Shown here: positions 19,194 to 28,026 of the stretch, in pieces
Layout of the letters: the number at the start of each line of letters is the position of its first letter
Position numbering within the stretch: position 1 is the stretch's first letter
DNA from: Bacillus methanolicus MGA3
Lineage (GTDB): Bacteria > Bacillota > Bacilli > Bacillales > Cytobacillaceae
Length of the DNA: 64,000 bases
Reading direction: 5' to 3'
Assembly: GCF_000724485.1 (NCBI RefSeq)
Contig: NZ_CP007739.1
Location: forward strand, 1,596,843-1,660,842
Program-made: the position numbers and the translations under genes
The notes under the pieces: generated by a model
The model's database searches: none
Seen by the model: only the letters and a program-made list of their open reading frames with translations
What the model was told of the DNA's origin: nothing

Positions 19194-19228
19194 TGGGCCA
19201 GACCCCTTTGTTTGGGGGTCAGACCCTT
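19194..19228 (-). terminator. GGGTCTGACCC-type palindrome
   Basis: GGGTCTGACCCCC and GGGGTCTGGCCC (minus strand) form a long stem with a seven-base loop just past the stop of the 103-residue protein gene. It lacks a clear T run and belongs to a family of related palindromes in this window. Confidence 0.6.
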
Positions 19229-19237
19229 TATGAAATC

Positions 19238-19549
19238 CTATTTGTTTTTTGGAAACAGATCTTTGTTAGGAATTATTTCCTTTGAAAACTCTGTTAATCC
19301 AGCCAAATTGGGCATTTGGGAAAATTTTTTAAAGCGAACATTACTCAATAAGTTTTGAAACGGCTGTAGCATATTTTTATTTCGATTTCTTCTTAACCCA
19401 TATGCAGCCGCACTAACTCCCAGGCCTAATAAGGACGCCCACATCATCCCTCTATTTTTTCTTTTTCTGCCAAATATATTAAAAAGAGGCTGTCTTCTCC
19501 CTGAAAAAAGCATTGTGATCCAGTTATTCAAATTGATTCCTTCCTTCAT
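19238..19549 (-). CDS. Small protein with a short hydrophobic, Arg-rich segment (DUF3918-like)
   Basis: This 103-residue protein has a basic N-terminal half (GRRQPLFNIFGRKRKNRG), then MMWASLLGLGVSAAAYGLRRNRN, which resembles the glycine-rich hydrophobic segment of DUF3918 proteins of Bacillus. The remaining C-terminal half is polar. It may associate with membrane or spore layers, but no function is known. The ribosome site AAGGAAGG precedes the TTG/ATG start region. It shares its strand and neighbourhood with the CotF gene but is separated from it by a palindrome. Confidence 0.55.
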   Translation of the reverse strand: MKEGINLNNWITMLFSGRRQPLFNIFGRKRKNRGMMWASLLGLGVSAAAYGLRRNRNKNMLQPFQNLLSNVRFKKFSQMPNLAGLTEFSKEIIPNKDLFPKNK

Positions 19550-19725
19550 ATAAATTTAGAAAGCGAAATTTTTTTTCACCTTCCAATTTCTATTTTTTGT
19601 TTTCATGGTTTGTATTATGCTGGAAATGTTTTGCCACAAAGATCTTCTTTAAACACGAGTCAAGAATGGATGTTTACGTTCTGACGAATACTGTAAATAG
19701 AAAAATTCTTTTGAGGTGTGAAATA

Positions 19726-20355
19726 ATGGGAAAAGAAAAATTTAAAGCGATTCATATTTTTTTATTATTGGCAGTTATTGGAGTTTTTATATGGTCAGCG
19801 ATCAAGCCCGCAGGATACCTTACATGGATTATGGAGGTACTTCCCGCAGTTGTCGTTCTAATCATTGTTATTTCAACATACAATAAGTTTCGCCTAACAA
19901 CGTTGTCTTATGTCATTATTGCGATCCTTTCAATTTTGATGTTTGTTGGCGGCCATTACACATATGCTAAGGTTCCCCTGTTTAATTGGATAAAAGACCA
20001 TTTTGATTTCAAGCGCAACCACTATGATCGATTTGGGCATTTTTTAAAGGGTTTGATTGCGATTGTCATTCGAGAAATATTGTTGCGAAAAACTCCGCTT
20101 ACAAATGGACCATGGCTTATTGGCATCATTTTATCAATTTCATTGGCAATTGGAGCTTTGTATGAAATTATTGAATGGTTAGTTTCAAAAATCTCACATG
20201 GCGGAAAAGCGGCTAAAGACTTTTTAGGCACTCAAGGTGATATTTGGGATACCCAGTGGGATATGCTCTTAACATTTATTGGGTCCATTCTTGCGCTCGT
20301 CATCTTTTCGAAATTGCATGATAAGCTCATAAAAAAGAATAATAGTAAAATTTAG
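19726..20355 (+). CDS. DUF2238 family membrane protein (YjdF-like)
   Basis: This is a 209-residue protein with about six hydrophobic helices. It matches the DUF2238/YjdF pattern: GGHYTYAKVPL, then NHYDRFGHFLKGLIAIVIREILLR, GALYEIIEWLV and DFLGTQGDIWDTQWDMLLTFIGS. These conserved charged residues within helices suggest a transport or enzymatic membrane role, but no activity is established. The ATG at 19726 is eight bases past GAGGTGTGA; an upstream in-frame extension to 19597 lacks a ribosome site. It is followed by a terminator. Confidence 0.85.
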   Translation: MGKEKFKAIHIFLLLAVIGVFIWSAIKPAGYLTWIMEVLPAVVVLIIVISTYNKFRLTTLSYVIIAILSILMFVGGHYTYAKVPLFNWIKDHFDFKRNHYDRFGHFLKGLIAIVIREILLRKTPLTNGPWLIGIILSISLAIGALYEIIEWLVSKISHGGKAAKDFLGTQGDIWDTQWDMLLTFIGSILALVIFSKLHDKLIKKNNSKI

Positions 20356-20365
20356 GATGTAAAAA

Positions 20366-20394
20366 TAGAGAGCGAAGTTTTTTGCTCTCTTTTA
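20366..20394 (+). terminator. Terminator of the YjdF-like gene
   Basis: AGAGAGC/GCTCTCT stem with a GAAGTTTTTT loop, followed by a short T-rich tail. Confidence 0.75.
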
Positions 20395-20481
20395 TCATGC
20401 CGACTATTGTTTGAGGTAAATTACAAAGGAGTTGTTATTTAAAGAAGAGTCACTCGTTTTTTTGTTCCTCTAAAAATTCAG

Positions 20482-21411
20482 TTAAAACATACTTAAAGAA
20501 TATTTTGTGGATAAGATCTCCAACAATTTTAATCCTGCTATACTGTTTCCTTTTTCATCGAGAGCAGGTCCAAATATACCTAATCCAAAACGATGGGGAA
20601 TCGCACCTATAATACCGCCTGAAACTCCGCTTTTTGCAGGGATTCCAACCCTAACGGCAAACTCCCCTGAAGCATTATACATTCCGCATGTAACCATAAA
20701 AGTCTTGCAAATTCTTGCCACTTCTGCAGGCATGATTCTTTTCTTTGTCGTCGGTTCAACTCCATTCATTGCGAATACGAGGCCTATTCTCGCTAAGTCC
20801 AAACAGTCCATTTCAATTGCGCATTGTTTTGTATAAAGGTCCAAAAGTTCTTCCACATCCTCATTGATGATTCCGTGCTGCTTCATAAAATAGCAAAGGG
20901 ACCGGTTAAGAAAGGAAGATTCAAACTCCGACTTCGCAACTTCCTGTGAATATGCAACATTTGAATTGCCCGCCAATTCCTGAACAAATGTCAGAATACG
21001 TATAAATCGATCCTCAATCGAGTGTCCCTTAATCATATGAGTAACTGCCAATGCTCCTGCATTAATCATTGGATTTAACGGCTTGGAAGGATTATTTAAT
21101 TCAAGCTTTACGATCGAATTGAAAGGATCTCCTGTAGGTTCGTACCCTACCTTTTTAAATACAAATTTTTCTCCGCAATCGATTAGTGCTAAAGCAAGTG
21201 TTATCACTTTAGAAATGCTTTGCAATGTAAATTTCTTTTTGATATCTCCTGCCGATATACATGTTCCATCTGGTTGATAAATGGCTACAGATAAATCATT
21301 AGGATTTGCTTTTTTTAAAGCAGGGATATAATCAGCGACTTTTCCGTATTTTGTAAACTTTTTCGCTTCTATCACGACTTCGTTTAATTTTTCGCTTGAT
21401 TGACAAGGCAT
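20482..21411 (-). CDS. glsA: Glutaminase
   Basis: This is a 309-residue serine-dependent glutaminase that hydrolyses glutamine to glutamate and ammonia. The beta-lactamase-like fold residues are visible: the SxxK motif in LQSISKVIT, the [12 protein letters not shown] substrate loop, the catalytic Tyr region [27 protein letters not shown] and [18 protein letters not shown]. Length is usual for the family. TTGGTGAT is the nearest ribosome-like sequence. The gene stands alone here, not paired with a glutamine transporter as in some bacilli. Intracellular. Confidence 0.95.
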   Translation of the reverse strand: MPCQSSEKLNEVVIEAKKFTKYGKVADYIPALKKANPNDLSVAIYQPDGTCISAGDIKKKFTLQSISKVITLALALIDCGEKFVFKKVGYEPTGDPFNSIVKLELNNPSKPLNPMINAGALAVTHMIKGHSIEDRFIRILTFVQELAGNSNVAYSQEVAKSEFESSFLNRSLCYFMKQHGIINEDVEELLDLYTKQCAIEMDCLDLARIGLVFAMNGVEPTTKKRIMPAEVARICKTFMVTCGMYNASGEFAVRVGIPAKSGVSGGIIGAIPHRFGLGIFGPALDEKGNSIAGLKLLEILSTKYSLSMF

Positions 21412-21818
21412 TTATTAATATCACCAACTTGATCTCTATTTCGCTTACAAATGTTCAGTTCTATAGCTAGTGTTAGCAAAATCAATCCGGAATACTCTTT
21501 ATAAAACCATTCGGTTCAATATAATGTTTAAATGTAAACAAAAATTAAATATTGGTTGACATTTGTATTGAGATTCTATTATTCTTAATTCATATAACAA
21601 TCAAAATACTAATTGTTAACAATTTGTTTGGAAAAAGCTCGATTTATATCTGCATATTTGCTTAAGTGGGATTTACATACCAAATAGTATAGATTTGGAT
21701 GGACTTTCCGCTTCCAAACGACTTCATTTTGGCTGCAGTTTTAGGTTAAAGGCGTTTACTAAATAAGATCTTGCCTTTAACAAATGTAAAATACTGCTTG
21801 ACAGGAAGGGGTAATAAA
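21412..21818. promoter_or_regulatory. bioB upstream region with BirA-like half sites and promoter
   Basis: A TTGACA at 21556-21561 lies 17 bases from TTATTC (15 from TATTAT), a possible promoter for bioB. At 21611-21624 AATTGTTAACAATT is a perfect palindrome containing both BirA half sites fused; with the weak half CATATAAC at 21591-21598 it could form a spaced operator (spacer 16 rather than 15). The 5' leader of about 190 bases is unusually long, and I see no riboswitch in it. Confidence 0.5.
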
Positions 21819-22817
21819 ATGGGGAATTGGAAACAGCTTGCATTAAGCGTTTTAGATGGGCACGAATTAACTAACGATGAGGCATTATCTATTTTAAACT
21901 GTCCTGATGAAGAACTCCTTGAATTGCTGCAAAGTGCTTATACGATTCGTCATCATTATTATGGTAATAAAGTAAAATTAAATATGATAATTAACGCCAA
22001 ATCCGGTCTTTGCCCGGAAAACTGCGGTTATTGTTCCCAGTCCAGTGTTTCAACAGCGTCGATTGAGAAATATCCACTAATTGACAAAGAATCTATTTTA
22101 AAAGGCGCTGAGCAGGCCCATCAACTAAATGTCGGGACATACTGTATTGTAGCCAGCGGAAGAGGTCCGAGCAATAGAGAGGTTGACCACATCGTATCTG
22201 CAGTAAAGGAAATTAAGGAAAAATACAATCTAAAAATTTGTGCCTGTCTTGGATTGTTAAAGCCAGAGCAAGCAAAAAAACTGAAGGAAGCTGGTGTGGA
22301 CCGCTACAATCACAATATTAACACTTCTGAAAACCACTATGAAGCAATTACGACTTCTCATACATACCAGGACAGAGTCAATACCGTGAAACTGATAAAA
22401 GAAGCGGGTATTTCCCCTTGTTCGGGCGTCATCGTCGGAATGAAGGAGACAAAGCAGGACATTATTGATATGGCAAGAAGCTTAAGAGCTTTAGATGCCG
22501 ACTCAATACCTGTTAACTTTCTTCACGCAATACCCGGAACACCGCTAGAAGGGGTTGATGAACTTAATCCTAGATACTGTCTGAAAGTTCTCTGCCTCAT
22601 GCGTTTCATTAATCCAACAAAAGAAATACGCATTTCAGGCGGTAGAGAAGTTAACTTGCGAAGCCTGCAGCCGCTGGGATTATACCCTGCTAACTCTATA
22701 TTTGTCGGAGACTACTTGACTACTGCAGGACAGGAAAGCACTGCAGATCACCAAATGCTTGAGGATCTCGGATTTGAGATTGATTTTGTGAAAGAAGAAA
22801 TTAGTACATTTAAGTGA
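21819..22817 (+). CDS. bioB: Biotin synthase
   Basis: This is a 332-residue radical SAM enzyme that inserts sulfur into dethiobiotin, the last step of biotin synthesis. The CxxxCxxC cluster motif reads CPENCGYC; the [2Fe-2S] ligands follow in the order [14 protein letters not shown] and CSGVIVGM, with Arg in [13 protein letters not shown] start it at the ATG at 21819 behind AGGAAGGGG rather than the upstream ATG at 21771. It is monocistronic and ends in a strong terminator. The expected regulator is BirA through the palindrome at 21611. Confidence 0.95.
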   Translation: MGNWKQLALSVLDGHELTNDEALSILNCPDEELLELLQSAYTIRHHYYGNKVKLNMIINAKSGLCPENCGYCSQSSVSTASIEKYPLIDKESILKGAEQAHQLNVGTYCIVASGRGPSNREVDHIVSAVKEIKEKYNLKICACLGLLKPEQAKKLKEAGVDRYNHNINTSENHYEAITTSHTYQDRVNTVKLIKEAGISPCSGVIVGMKETKQDIIDMARSLRALDADSIPVNFLHAIPGTPLEGVDELNPRYCLKVLCLMRFINPTKEIRISGGREVNLRSLQPLGLYPANSIFVGDYLTTAGQESTADHQMLEDLGFEIDFVKEEISTFK

Positions 22818-22849
22818 AATCATTAAATGAAGTGCAGCAATATCATAGA

Positions 22850-22876
22850 ACAACCGGGCTTAGCCCGGTTGTTTTG
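22850..22876 (+). terminator. bioB terminator
   Basis: ACAACCGGGC/GCCCGGTTGT forms a 10-bp stem with a two-to-four-base loop and a T4 tail. Confidence 0.9.
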
Positions 22877-22905
22877 GCAATTTGGAATAAAAGCACATAA
22901 ATATG

Positions 22906-23331
22906 TTATATATGTTGCTTGCCTGAAACACCGTTAATTGAATAACTTGCTGTAATGTTGGCATTTAGTGACTGAGAAACAGAACAATACTTATCTTTTG
23001 ACAGCTGAATAGCTCGGATTACCTTATCTTCTGGCAGCTCTCCTTCCAATGCATAATGAATATGAATATCTGTATATCGTCTTGGATGGTCTTCTGCGCG
23101 TGTTCCTTCTACTTCAAGATGAAAAGAGGTAGGATTTAAACGCATTTTTTGCAATATCATAATAATATCAATCCCTGTGCACCCTGCAATTGCTTGTAAA
23201 AGCAATTCCATAGGTCTTGCTCCACTATTTTGCCCCCCGATTTCCTCTGCAGCATCTATTTTGATTTCATGTCCTGATGGAGTAATTCCGGAAAAAGCCA
23301 ATTGTCCTGTCCATGATAACGTTGTTTTCAT
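22906..23331 (-). CDS. OsmC/Ohr family protein
   Basis: This is a 141-residue OsmC-fold protein. Both reactive cysteines of the family are present: AIAGCTGIDIIMIL and KDKYCSVSQSL. OsmC and Ohr proteins reduce organic hydroperoxides with these two cysteines; this one belongs to the YhfA-like OsmC branch rather than classical Ohr. It is cytosolic. The start follows AAGGAAAGGATTG. Its stop faces the bioB terminator, with no obvious tie to biotin. No MarR/OhrR regulator lies next to it. Confidence 0.88.
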   Translation of the reverse strand: MKTTLSWTGQLAFSGITPSGHEIKIDAAEEIGGQNSGARPMELLLQAIAGCTGIDIIMILQKMRLNPTSFHLEVEGTRAEDHPRRYTDIHIHYALEGELPEDKVIRAIQLSKDKYCSVSQSLNANITASYSINGVSGKQHI

Positions 23332-23515
23332 TTGTTACAATCCTTTCCTTTTATACCTTTCCCTTAATATTGTCTACCTCTTAATTTGGTATTCTTTCCT
23401 TTTCATTATTTTACACTTAACAATTGATAAATCCTAGAAAAATCCAATCTATTCTGTGAAAGTGAATTAATATCATATAGGATAAACGAATGTTTACTTC
23501 TTTAATTTGATCCTA

Positions 23516-24244
23516 TCATTGTTTATATGTATGCTTTATTGTCTTTTCTTTCTTATTTTTCAATTTAGCGATCATCTCGTCAAATTGATGTTTACTGATC
23601 CACTCATCTAAATCAGGCAAAAGATTTCTAAAATATGGAAGTTTTGCTAAGGCAGGCAGCCCCGTTAATTTTTGAATCATTAAGACATTATCCATGTGCA
23701 GAAAGTTTTGATCATCAAATTGGTTAAACACGACACCCTTTATTTCCAAACCTTCATTTATGGCATAATGAGCGGTAGTGACAGCATGATGGATGCTTCC
23801 TAGACCGCATAAAGAAACTAATACAACAGGTATTTGCAGTTCCTTAATAAAATCTTTAGTCATATACAACTCGTGTTCACGCTCTTGAAGAGGAACCGCC
23901 AATCCTCCTGCTCCTTCTACAATGACCATATCATATAGTTCTTTTAATTCATTTAGCTTCTGTTTTATTTTTTCTATATTCACTTTTTGTCCTGTTAGTT
24001 TTTCTGCCAAATGAGGAGAAACAGCAGGCTTGAAAAAATACATTCCTGTTTGATCATCACCTATCGACTTTTGAAACCAATTTGAATCCGGATAGCTTTG
24101 TTTCTTATCATCAAATCCGGATTGAATTGGTTTAAAAACCTTTGCCTTTAATCCAGTTCTAGTAAATATTTTATGTAAAAATGACGTAACAATGGTTTTT
24201 CCAATATCAGTTCCTGTTCCGGTAATAAATAGAGCGCTTCCCAT
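23516..24244 (-). CDS. bioD: Dethiobiotin synthetase
   Basis: This 242-residue ATP-dependent carboxylase forms the ureido ring of dethiobiotin from diaminopelargonate and CO2. The P-loop reads FITGTGTDIGKTIVTS, the catalytic Lys lies in KVFKPIQSG, and IVEGAGGLAVPLQE is the conserved glycine loop. The start ATG overlaps the bioY stop codon as TAATG, so translation of bioD is coupled to bioY. The operon is bioY-bioD under one BirA operator at 24863. The ribosome site GGGAAAGGTG lies inside the end of bioY. Confidence 0.95.
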   Translation of the reverse strand: MGSALFITGTGTDIGKTIVTSFLHKIFTRTGLKAKVFKPIQSGFDDKKQSYPDSNWFQKSIGDDQTGMYFFKPAVSPHLAEKLTGQKVNIEKIKQKLNELKELYDMVIVEGAGGLAVPLQEREHELYMTKDFIKELQIPVVLVSLCGLGSIHHAVTTAHYAINEGLEIKGVVFNQFDDQNFLHMDNVLMIQKLTGLPALAKLPYFRNLLPDLDEWISKHQFDEMIAKLKNKKEKTIKHTYKQ

Positions 24245-24807
24245 TAAGCCGACACACCTTTCCCAGTAGGAAATGCAGATAAACGTGCTAGGATTTTGGA
24301 CGCTAAAACAGAGCAAATCATACAGAGGACGATGTCGCCTGGTACGGGAATTAGAAAACCATATAAGATCGTTTGCTTAATCGTCAGCGGCTTCTCAACT
24401 ACAAATTTCATCGCAGCATAAAGCCAAATACAACCTATGGTATATACCAATAATAAGGCTGTAAAATTGGCTGCAGCCAACGTTATAATTGAATGTTTTT
24501 TCAACCTCTCCACAATAAACCCACTCACATATGCTCCTAAAACAAATCCGATCAAATAGCCAAAAGTCGGCTTTAAAACGTAACCAAGCCCTCCCCCTTC
24601 TGCAAAAACAGGGACTCCAATAAGGCCTATAGATACATACAACAGTTGGCTTAGTGCTCCTAATCTCGAACCAAGCAGACAGCCTGCCAGAAAAACAGCG
24701 ACAATTTGTAAAGTAAATGGTACATACGGGATAGGAATTTTGATAAATCCCCCAATGGCTGTCATAGCTGCAAAAATCGCTGCTAGGGTCATATTTTTTG
24801 TTCTCAT
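24244..24807 (-). CDS. bioY: Biotin transporter substrate-binding membrane component BioY
   Basis: This is a 187-residue, six-helix S-component of the ECF biotin transporter. Characteristic are the N-terminal AAIFAAMTAIGGFIKIPIP, PFTLQIVAVFLAGCLLG and the GGGLGYVLKPTFGYLIGF segment. It binds biotin with high affinity and works with a shared ECF energising module encoded elsewhere. I start it at the ATG at 24807 behind GAAGGTGA; a longer frame to 24873 would overlap the operator. It is cotranscribed with bioD. Controlled by BirA. Confidence 0.93.
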   Translation of the reverse strand: MRTKNMTLAAIFAAMTAIGGFIKIPIPYVPFTLQIVAVFLAGCLLGSRLGALSQLLYVSIGLIGVPVFAEGGGLGYVLKPTFGYLIGFVLGAYVSGFIVERLKKHSIITLAAANFTALLLVYTIGCIWLYAAMKFVVEKPLTIKQTILYGFLIPVPGDIVLCMICSVLASKILARLSAFPTGKGVSA

Positions 24808-24862
24808 TTCATTTTCACCTTCATTCATTTGTTTTTTATTATCATGCCGAATTATATATATA

Positions 24863-24893
24863 TTGTCAACCATTTTTATAATTTGGTTTACAA
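24863..24893 (-). promoter_or_regulatory. BirA operator and promoter of bioY-bioD
   Basis: TTGTCAAC and GTTTACAA are separated by 15 bases, the BirA spacing. On the minus strand TTGACA within it acts as a plausible -35 element, with CATGAT or TGATAAT downstream as -10; BirA would thus cover the promoter. Confidence 0.8.
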
Positions 24894-25068
24894 TTATTTT
24901 AGAATGTGAAATGGCTCGTTTTGATCATGCAGTTTTTTGAAAGCTTATTTCAAAACAAGAAATGGGTTCCTTCCAAAATTTTTATACGATTGAAAGTGAA
25001 ATTTTCTTGAAAAACCTCCTATGAAATAGTAGAATCATGTGGTTGCACTGCATTTTTTGAAAAGTTAA

Positions 25069-25082
25069 TGAAGATATCTTCA
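25069..25082. promoter_or_regulatory. Candidate operator of the MFS efflux gene
   Basis: TGAAGATATCTTCA is a perfect 14-bp palindrome about 50 bases upstream of the MFS start. No regulator gene lies next to it, so the binding protein is unknown. Confidence 0.4.
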
Positions 25083-25129
25083 TAGAGGAATAAAAATTAA
25101 GAGATTGATTAGAAAGAGAGGAACGATAT

Positions 25130-26341
25130 ATGGCTTCTTTGAAAGAGAAACGAATGCCTTTAATCATCTTAATGATTAATATGTTCATTGCAATGGTTGG
25201 AATTGGGTTAATTATTCCAGTTTTGCCTATGTTCCTTGAAAAATTTGGAGTTGGCGGGCAGGCAATGGGATATTTAGTTGCCGTTTTCGCTTTCACTCAA
25301 TTTTCATTTTCACCGATTGCCGGAGAATTGTCCGATAAATATGGCCGGAAGATCCCAATTGTTGTTGGTCTTCTTGTTTTCACAGTGTCTCAACTGATTT
25401 TTGCAGTTGGAACAGAAATTTGGATGCTTTATGTATCACGTCTTCTCGGTGGAATCGGGGCAGCTTTTTTGGTACCGCCAATGATGGCCTATGTAGCGGA
25501 TATTACATCTGAAAAAGAACGAGGAAAAGGAATGGGGTTGCTTGGTGCCTTCATGTCATTAGGTTTTGTCATTGGACCGGGAATTGGAGGGTTTCTTGCA
25601 GAAATTGGATTAAGAGTACCATTTTATACTTCTACGGTTATTTCAGGAGTTGCTACTATCCTCTCATTTTTCATGTTGCCTGAAACGTTAACGAAAGATG
25701 CTCAAATGCAAGCGCGAATTATGAACCGGCAAAAAGAGTCATTGCTGCATCAATTGAAAAAATCATTTAAAGCACCTTATTTTATTCTGTTAGTTCTTGT
25801 GTTTACAATGACATTCGGATTATCGAATTTTGAAGCGATTTTTGGACTTTATGTAGATGAAAAGTTCGGATTTACCCCTAAGGATATTTCCATCATTATT
25901 ACAATTGGTGCATTAATTGGGGTGATAATTCAATCAGTTTTCGTTGATATCACTTTGACACGCTTTGGTGAAAAAAAAGTGATGTATTGGACGTTCCTCA
26001 CTTCCGCAGCATCCATGCTAGTTCTTTTAATGACAGGAACATTCTGGTCGATCTTAGGTGTTACAATCATATTTTTTGCATCTACTTCTCTCTTGCGTCC
26101 AGCACTGAATACTCTCCTTTCTAAAATGGCTGGTACAGAGCAAGGTTTTGTCGCAGGTATGAATAATATGTATATGAGTATCGGAAACATGGTCGGTCCT
26201 GCCCTTGCAGGAATATTATTTGATGTAAACGTAAACTTCCCTTATGTTGTTGGCGCTGTTATTCTTTTCATCAGTTTCTGTATGTTGTTGACTTGGAAGG
26301 AAGGTAAATCTATAGCAACTCAAGCGAAACCAGCAGGCTAG
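25130..26341 (+). CDS. MFS multidrug efflux transporter (Bmr/NorA-like, 12 TMS)
   Basis: This is a 403-residue exporter of the DHA1 family. It has the N-terminal GLIIPVLPMFLEKFG, motif A GELSDKYGRKIPIVVG, motif B SRLLGGIGAAFLVPPMMAYVAD and the antiporter motif C GFVIGPGIGGFLAE, matching Bmr/Blt/NorA-type pumps that expel fluoroquinolones, dyes and other cations by proton antiport. The substrate is not known. AGAGAGGAACGATAT precedes the ATG. It is monocistronic with a palindromic candidate operator upstream and a terminator downstream. Confidence 0.88.
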   Translation: MASLKEKRMPLIILMINMFIAMVGIGLIIPVLPMFLEKFGVGGQAMGYLVAVFAFTQFSFSPIAGELSDKYGRKIPIVVGLLVFTVSQLIFAVGTEIWMLYVSRLLGGIGAAFLVPPMMAYVADITSEKERGKGMGLLGAFMSLGFVIGPGIGGFLAEIGLRVPFYTSTVISGVATILSFFMLPETLTKDAQMQARIMNRQKESLLHQLKKSFKAPYFILLVLVFTMTFGLSNFEAIFGLYVDEKFGFTPKDISIIITIGALIGVIIQSVFVDITLTRFGEKKVMYWTFLTSAASMLVLLMTGTFWSILGVTIIFFASTSLLRPALNTLLSKMAGTEQGFVAGMNNMYMSIGNMVGPALAGILFDVNVNFPYVVGAVILFISFCMLLTWKEGKSIATQAKPAG

Positions 26342-26371
26342 TAACAAAGATTAATAAACCGGTATTGTTGT

Positions 26372-26440
26372 GGTAAAAGGGTCAGCTCCCCCTCTGCATG
26401 AAAGCTTAACTGCAGCGGTGGACTGACCCTTTTTTACCCA
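26372..26440 (+). terminator. Terminator, GGGTCAG-type palindrome
   Basis: AAAAGGGTCAG and CTGACCCTTTTTT form the outer stem, with inner pairing (GCATGAAAGCTTAACTGC region). It follows the MFS gene and belongs to the palindrome family seen at 38476, 41365 and 59619. Confidence 0.8.
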
Positions 26441-26567
26441 AAATCTTTAAAGAAGGGAATAATTTGGGATAAATCCCAGAAACAAATCATTACGCTCATT
26501 TCCGATGGTGATTATAATAAAAAAGCTAATAGTAAATGAATTCACTGTTATTGAGGTAAATATATGC

Positions 26568-27923
26568 ATGGAAATTTATCATCCAATAAATAAACCAACA
26601 TTTGAACCTGAAAAAAAGAAGGGTATATATATTCCAATAACAACTAAGTTTTGGATCAGTCATTTCCTTTCATTAATATGGATGTTTATCTCAATCTATC
26701 TTTCTTTTCCATGGTTAGAAGATTTATCATCTGTTATTCCACTTCCTGCAGCGATCTTGATCATTACAGGAATATCTTATATTCCTGGTTATATGAACGC
26801 TTTCTTGGTTTTTAGTTTGTTATTAGATAAACAACCTTTATTTAAAAATGAACATCCAACCGATCCTATTTCCATTCTAATTGCAGCTTATAATGAAGAA
26901 GACTCGATTTATAACACGATAAGATATATCGATAAACAAGATTATGATGGAAAAATACATGTGTTCGTAATCAATAATAATTCCACAGATCAAACAGTTA
27001 AAGAAATAGTAAGAGCTAAAAACGATTTCAATGTCCATATAACTCTTTTAAACGAATCGAAGCCAGGCAAATTTCATGCATTAAATAAAGGATTGGAGCA
27101 TGTAACCACTCCTTTTGTCATTACATTAGATGCTGATACATTACTCCATCCTTCCTCCATTAGATATATAGTTGCTAGATTAAATAGCAGCCCTTCCAAC
27201 GTATGTGCAGTTGCTGGCTCTGTGTTAGTGAGAAATAGTCGTCAAAACATCTGGACAAGATTGCAAGAGTGGGACTACTTCATAGGGATCGCATCAATAA
27301 AACGATTACAAGGTTTATATCAAGGAACTTTAGTTGCACAAGGTGCCTTCAGCATTTATAAAACGGAATGTATTAGGGAAGTAAGTGGCTGGCCTGATGC
27401 TATTGGGGAAGATATCGTCTTAACATGGCGTCTCTTAAGAAATAAATGGAAGGTTTATTTTGAGCCTTTGGCAGTAGCGTTTACGGATGTTCCAACTTCT
27501 TTACGACATTTTGCAAAACAACGCTCTAGATGGGCAAGAGGAATGATCGAAGGTCTAAAAGAAATAAAGCCTTGGAAGCAGCCTTTCGTATACACGAAGT
27601 ATTTAACCGGCATCAACTTCATCATGCCTTATTTAGATGTAGTTTATACTTTTTGTTGGATACCTGGACTTATTCTGGCTTTATTCGGATATTTCTGGAT
27701 AGTAGGTCCTTATACATTGTTTGTCCTCCCTCTCACATTAATTAGCTATAGCTTGCTATATTACTATCAGCGAAATTATGTATTTAAGAAACTGAATTTA
27801 AAAATAAGGAAAAATAAAAAAGGATTTATCATCTTTATTTTGTTTTACCAGATGATTATGTCCCCTATCTCAGTTTTGGGATATTTTCAAGAATTTTTTG
27901 GATTAAAACGTATATGGAAGTAA
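26568..27923 (+). CDS. Processive family 2 glycosyltransferase (IcaA/PgaC/YdaM-like)
   Basis: This is a 451-residue membrane-bound synthase. Two N-terminal helices precede the GT-A domain: SILIAAYNEEDSI, the UDP-sugar Asp in NNNSTDQT, DADTLLHP (DxD), GEDIVLTWRL (the base, ED) and the QxxRW-type signature QRSRWARG, followed by three or more helices that would form a polymer channel. Such enzymes make beta-linked polysaccharides (poly-N-acetylglucosamine, cellulose-like or EPS). No deacetylase, export or PilZ partner lies nearby. The start at 26568 is preferred because GAGGT lies ten bases before; the exact start is uncertain. Confidence 0.85.
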   Translation: MEIYHPINKPTFEPEKKKGIYIPITTKFWISHFLSLIWMFISIYLSFPWLEDLSSVIPLPAAILIITGISYIPGYMNAFLVFSLLLDKQPLFKNEHPTDPISILIAAYNEEDSIYNTIRYIDKQDYDGKIHVFVINNNSTDQTVKEIVRAKNDFNVHITLLNESKPGKFHALNKGLEHVTTPFVITLDADTLLHPSSIRYIVARLNSSPSNVCAVAGSVLVRNSRQNIWTRLQEWDYFIGIASIKRLQGLYQGTLVAQGAFSIYKTECIREVSGWPDAIGEDIVLTWRLLRNKWKVYFEPLAVAFTDVPTSLRHFAKQRSRWARGMIEGLKEIKPWKQPFVYTKYLTGINFIMPYLDVVYTFCWIPGLILALFGYFWIVGPYTLFVLPLTLISYSLLYYYQRNYVFKKLNLKIRKNKKGFIIFILFYQMIMSPISVLGYFQEFFGLKRIWK

Positions 27924-27966
27924 GGGGACATCTACATTTAGATGATAAAAGATATTGATCCGGAAT

Positions 27967-28000
27967 AAAGGGGGAGGTAGCCCTTACGCCTCCCCTTTTC
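27967..28000. terminator. Bidirectional terminator
   Basis: AAAGGGGGAGG and GCCTCCCCTTTT form the stem between the converging glycosyltransferase and ABC ATPase genes. Confidence 0.85.
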
Positions 28001-28026
28001 TTGCCTTTTTTGTATTGATAAAAAAC

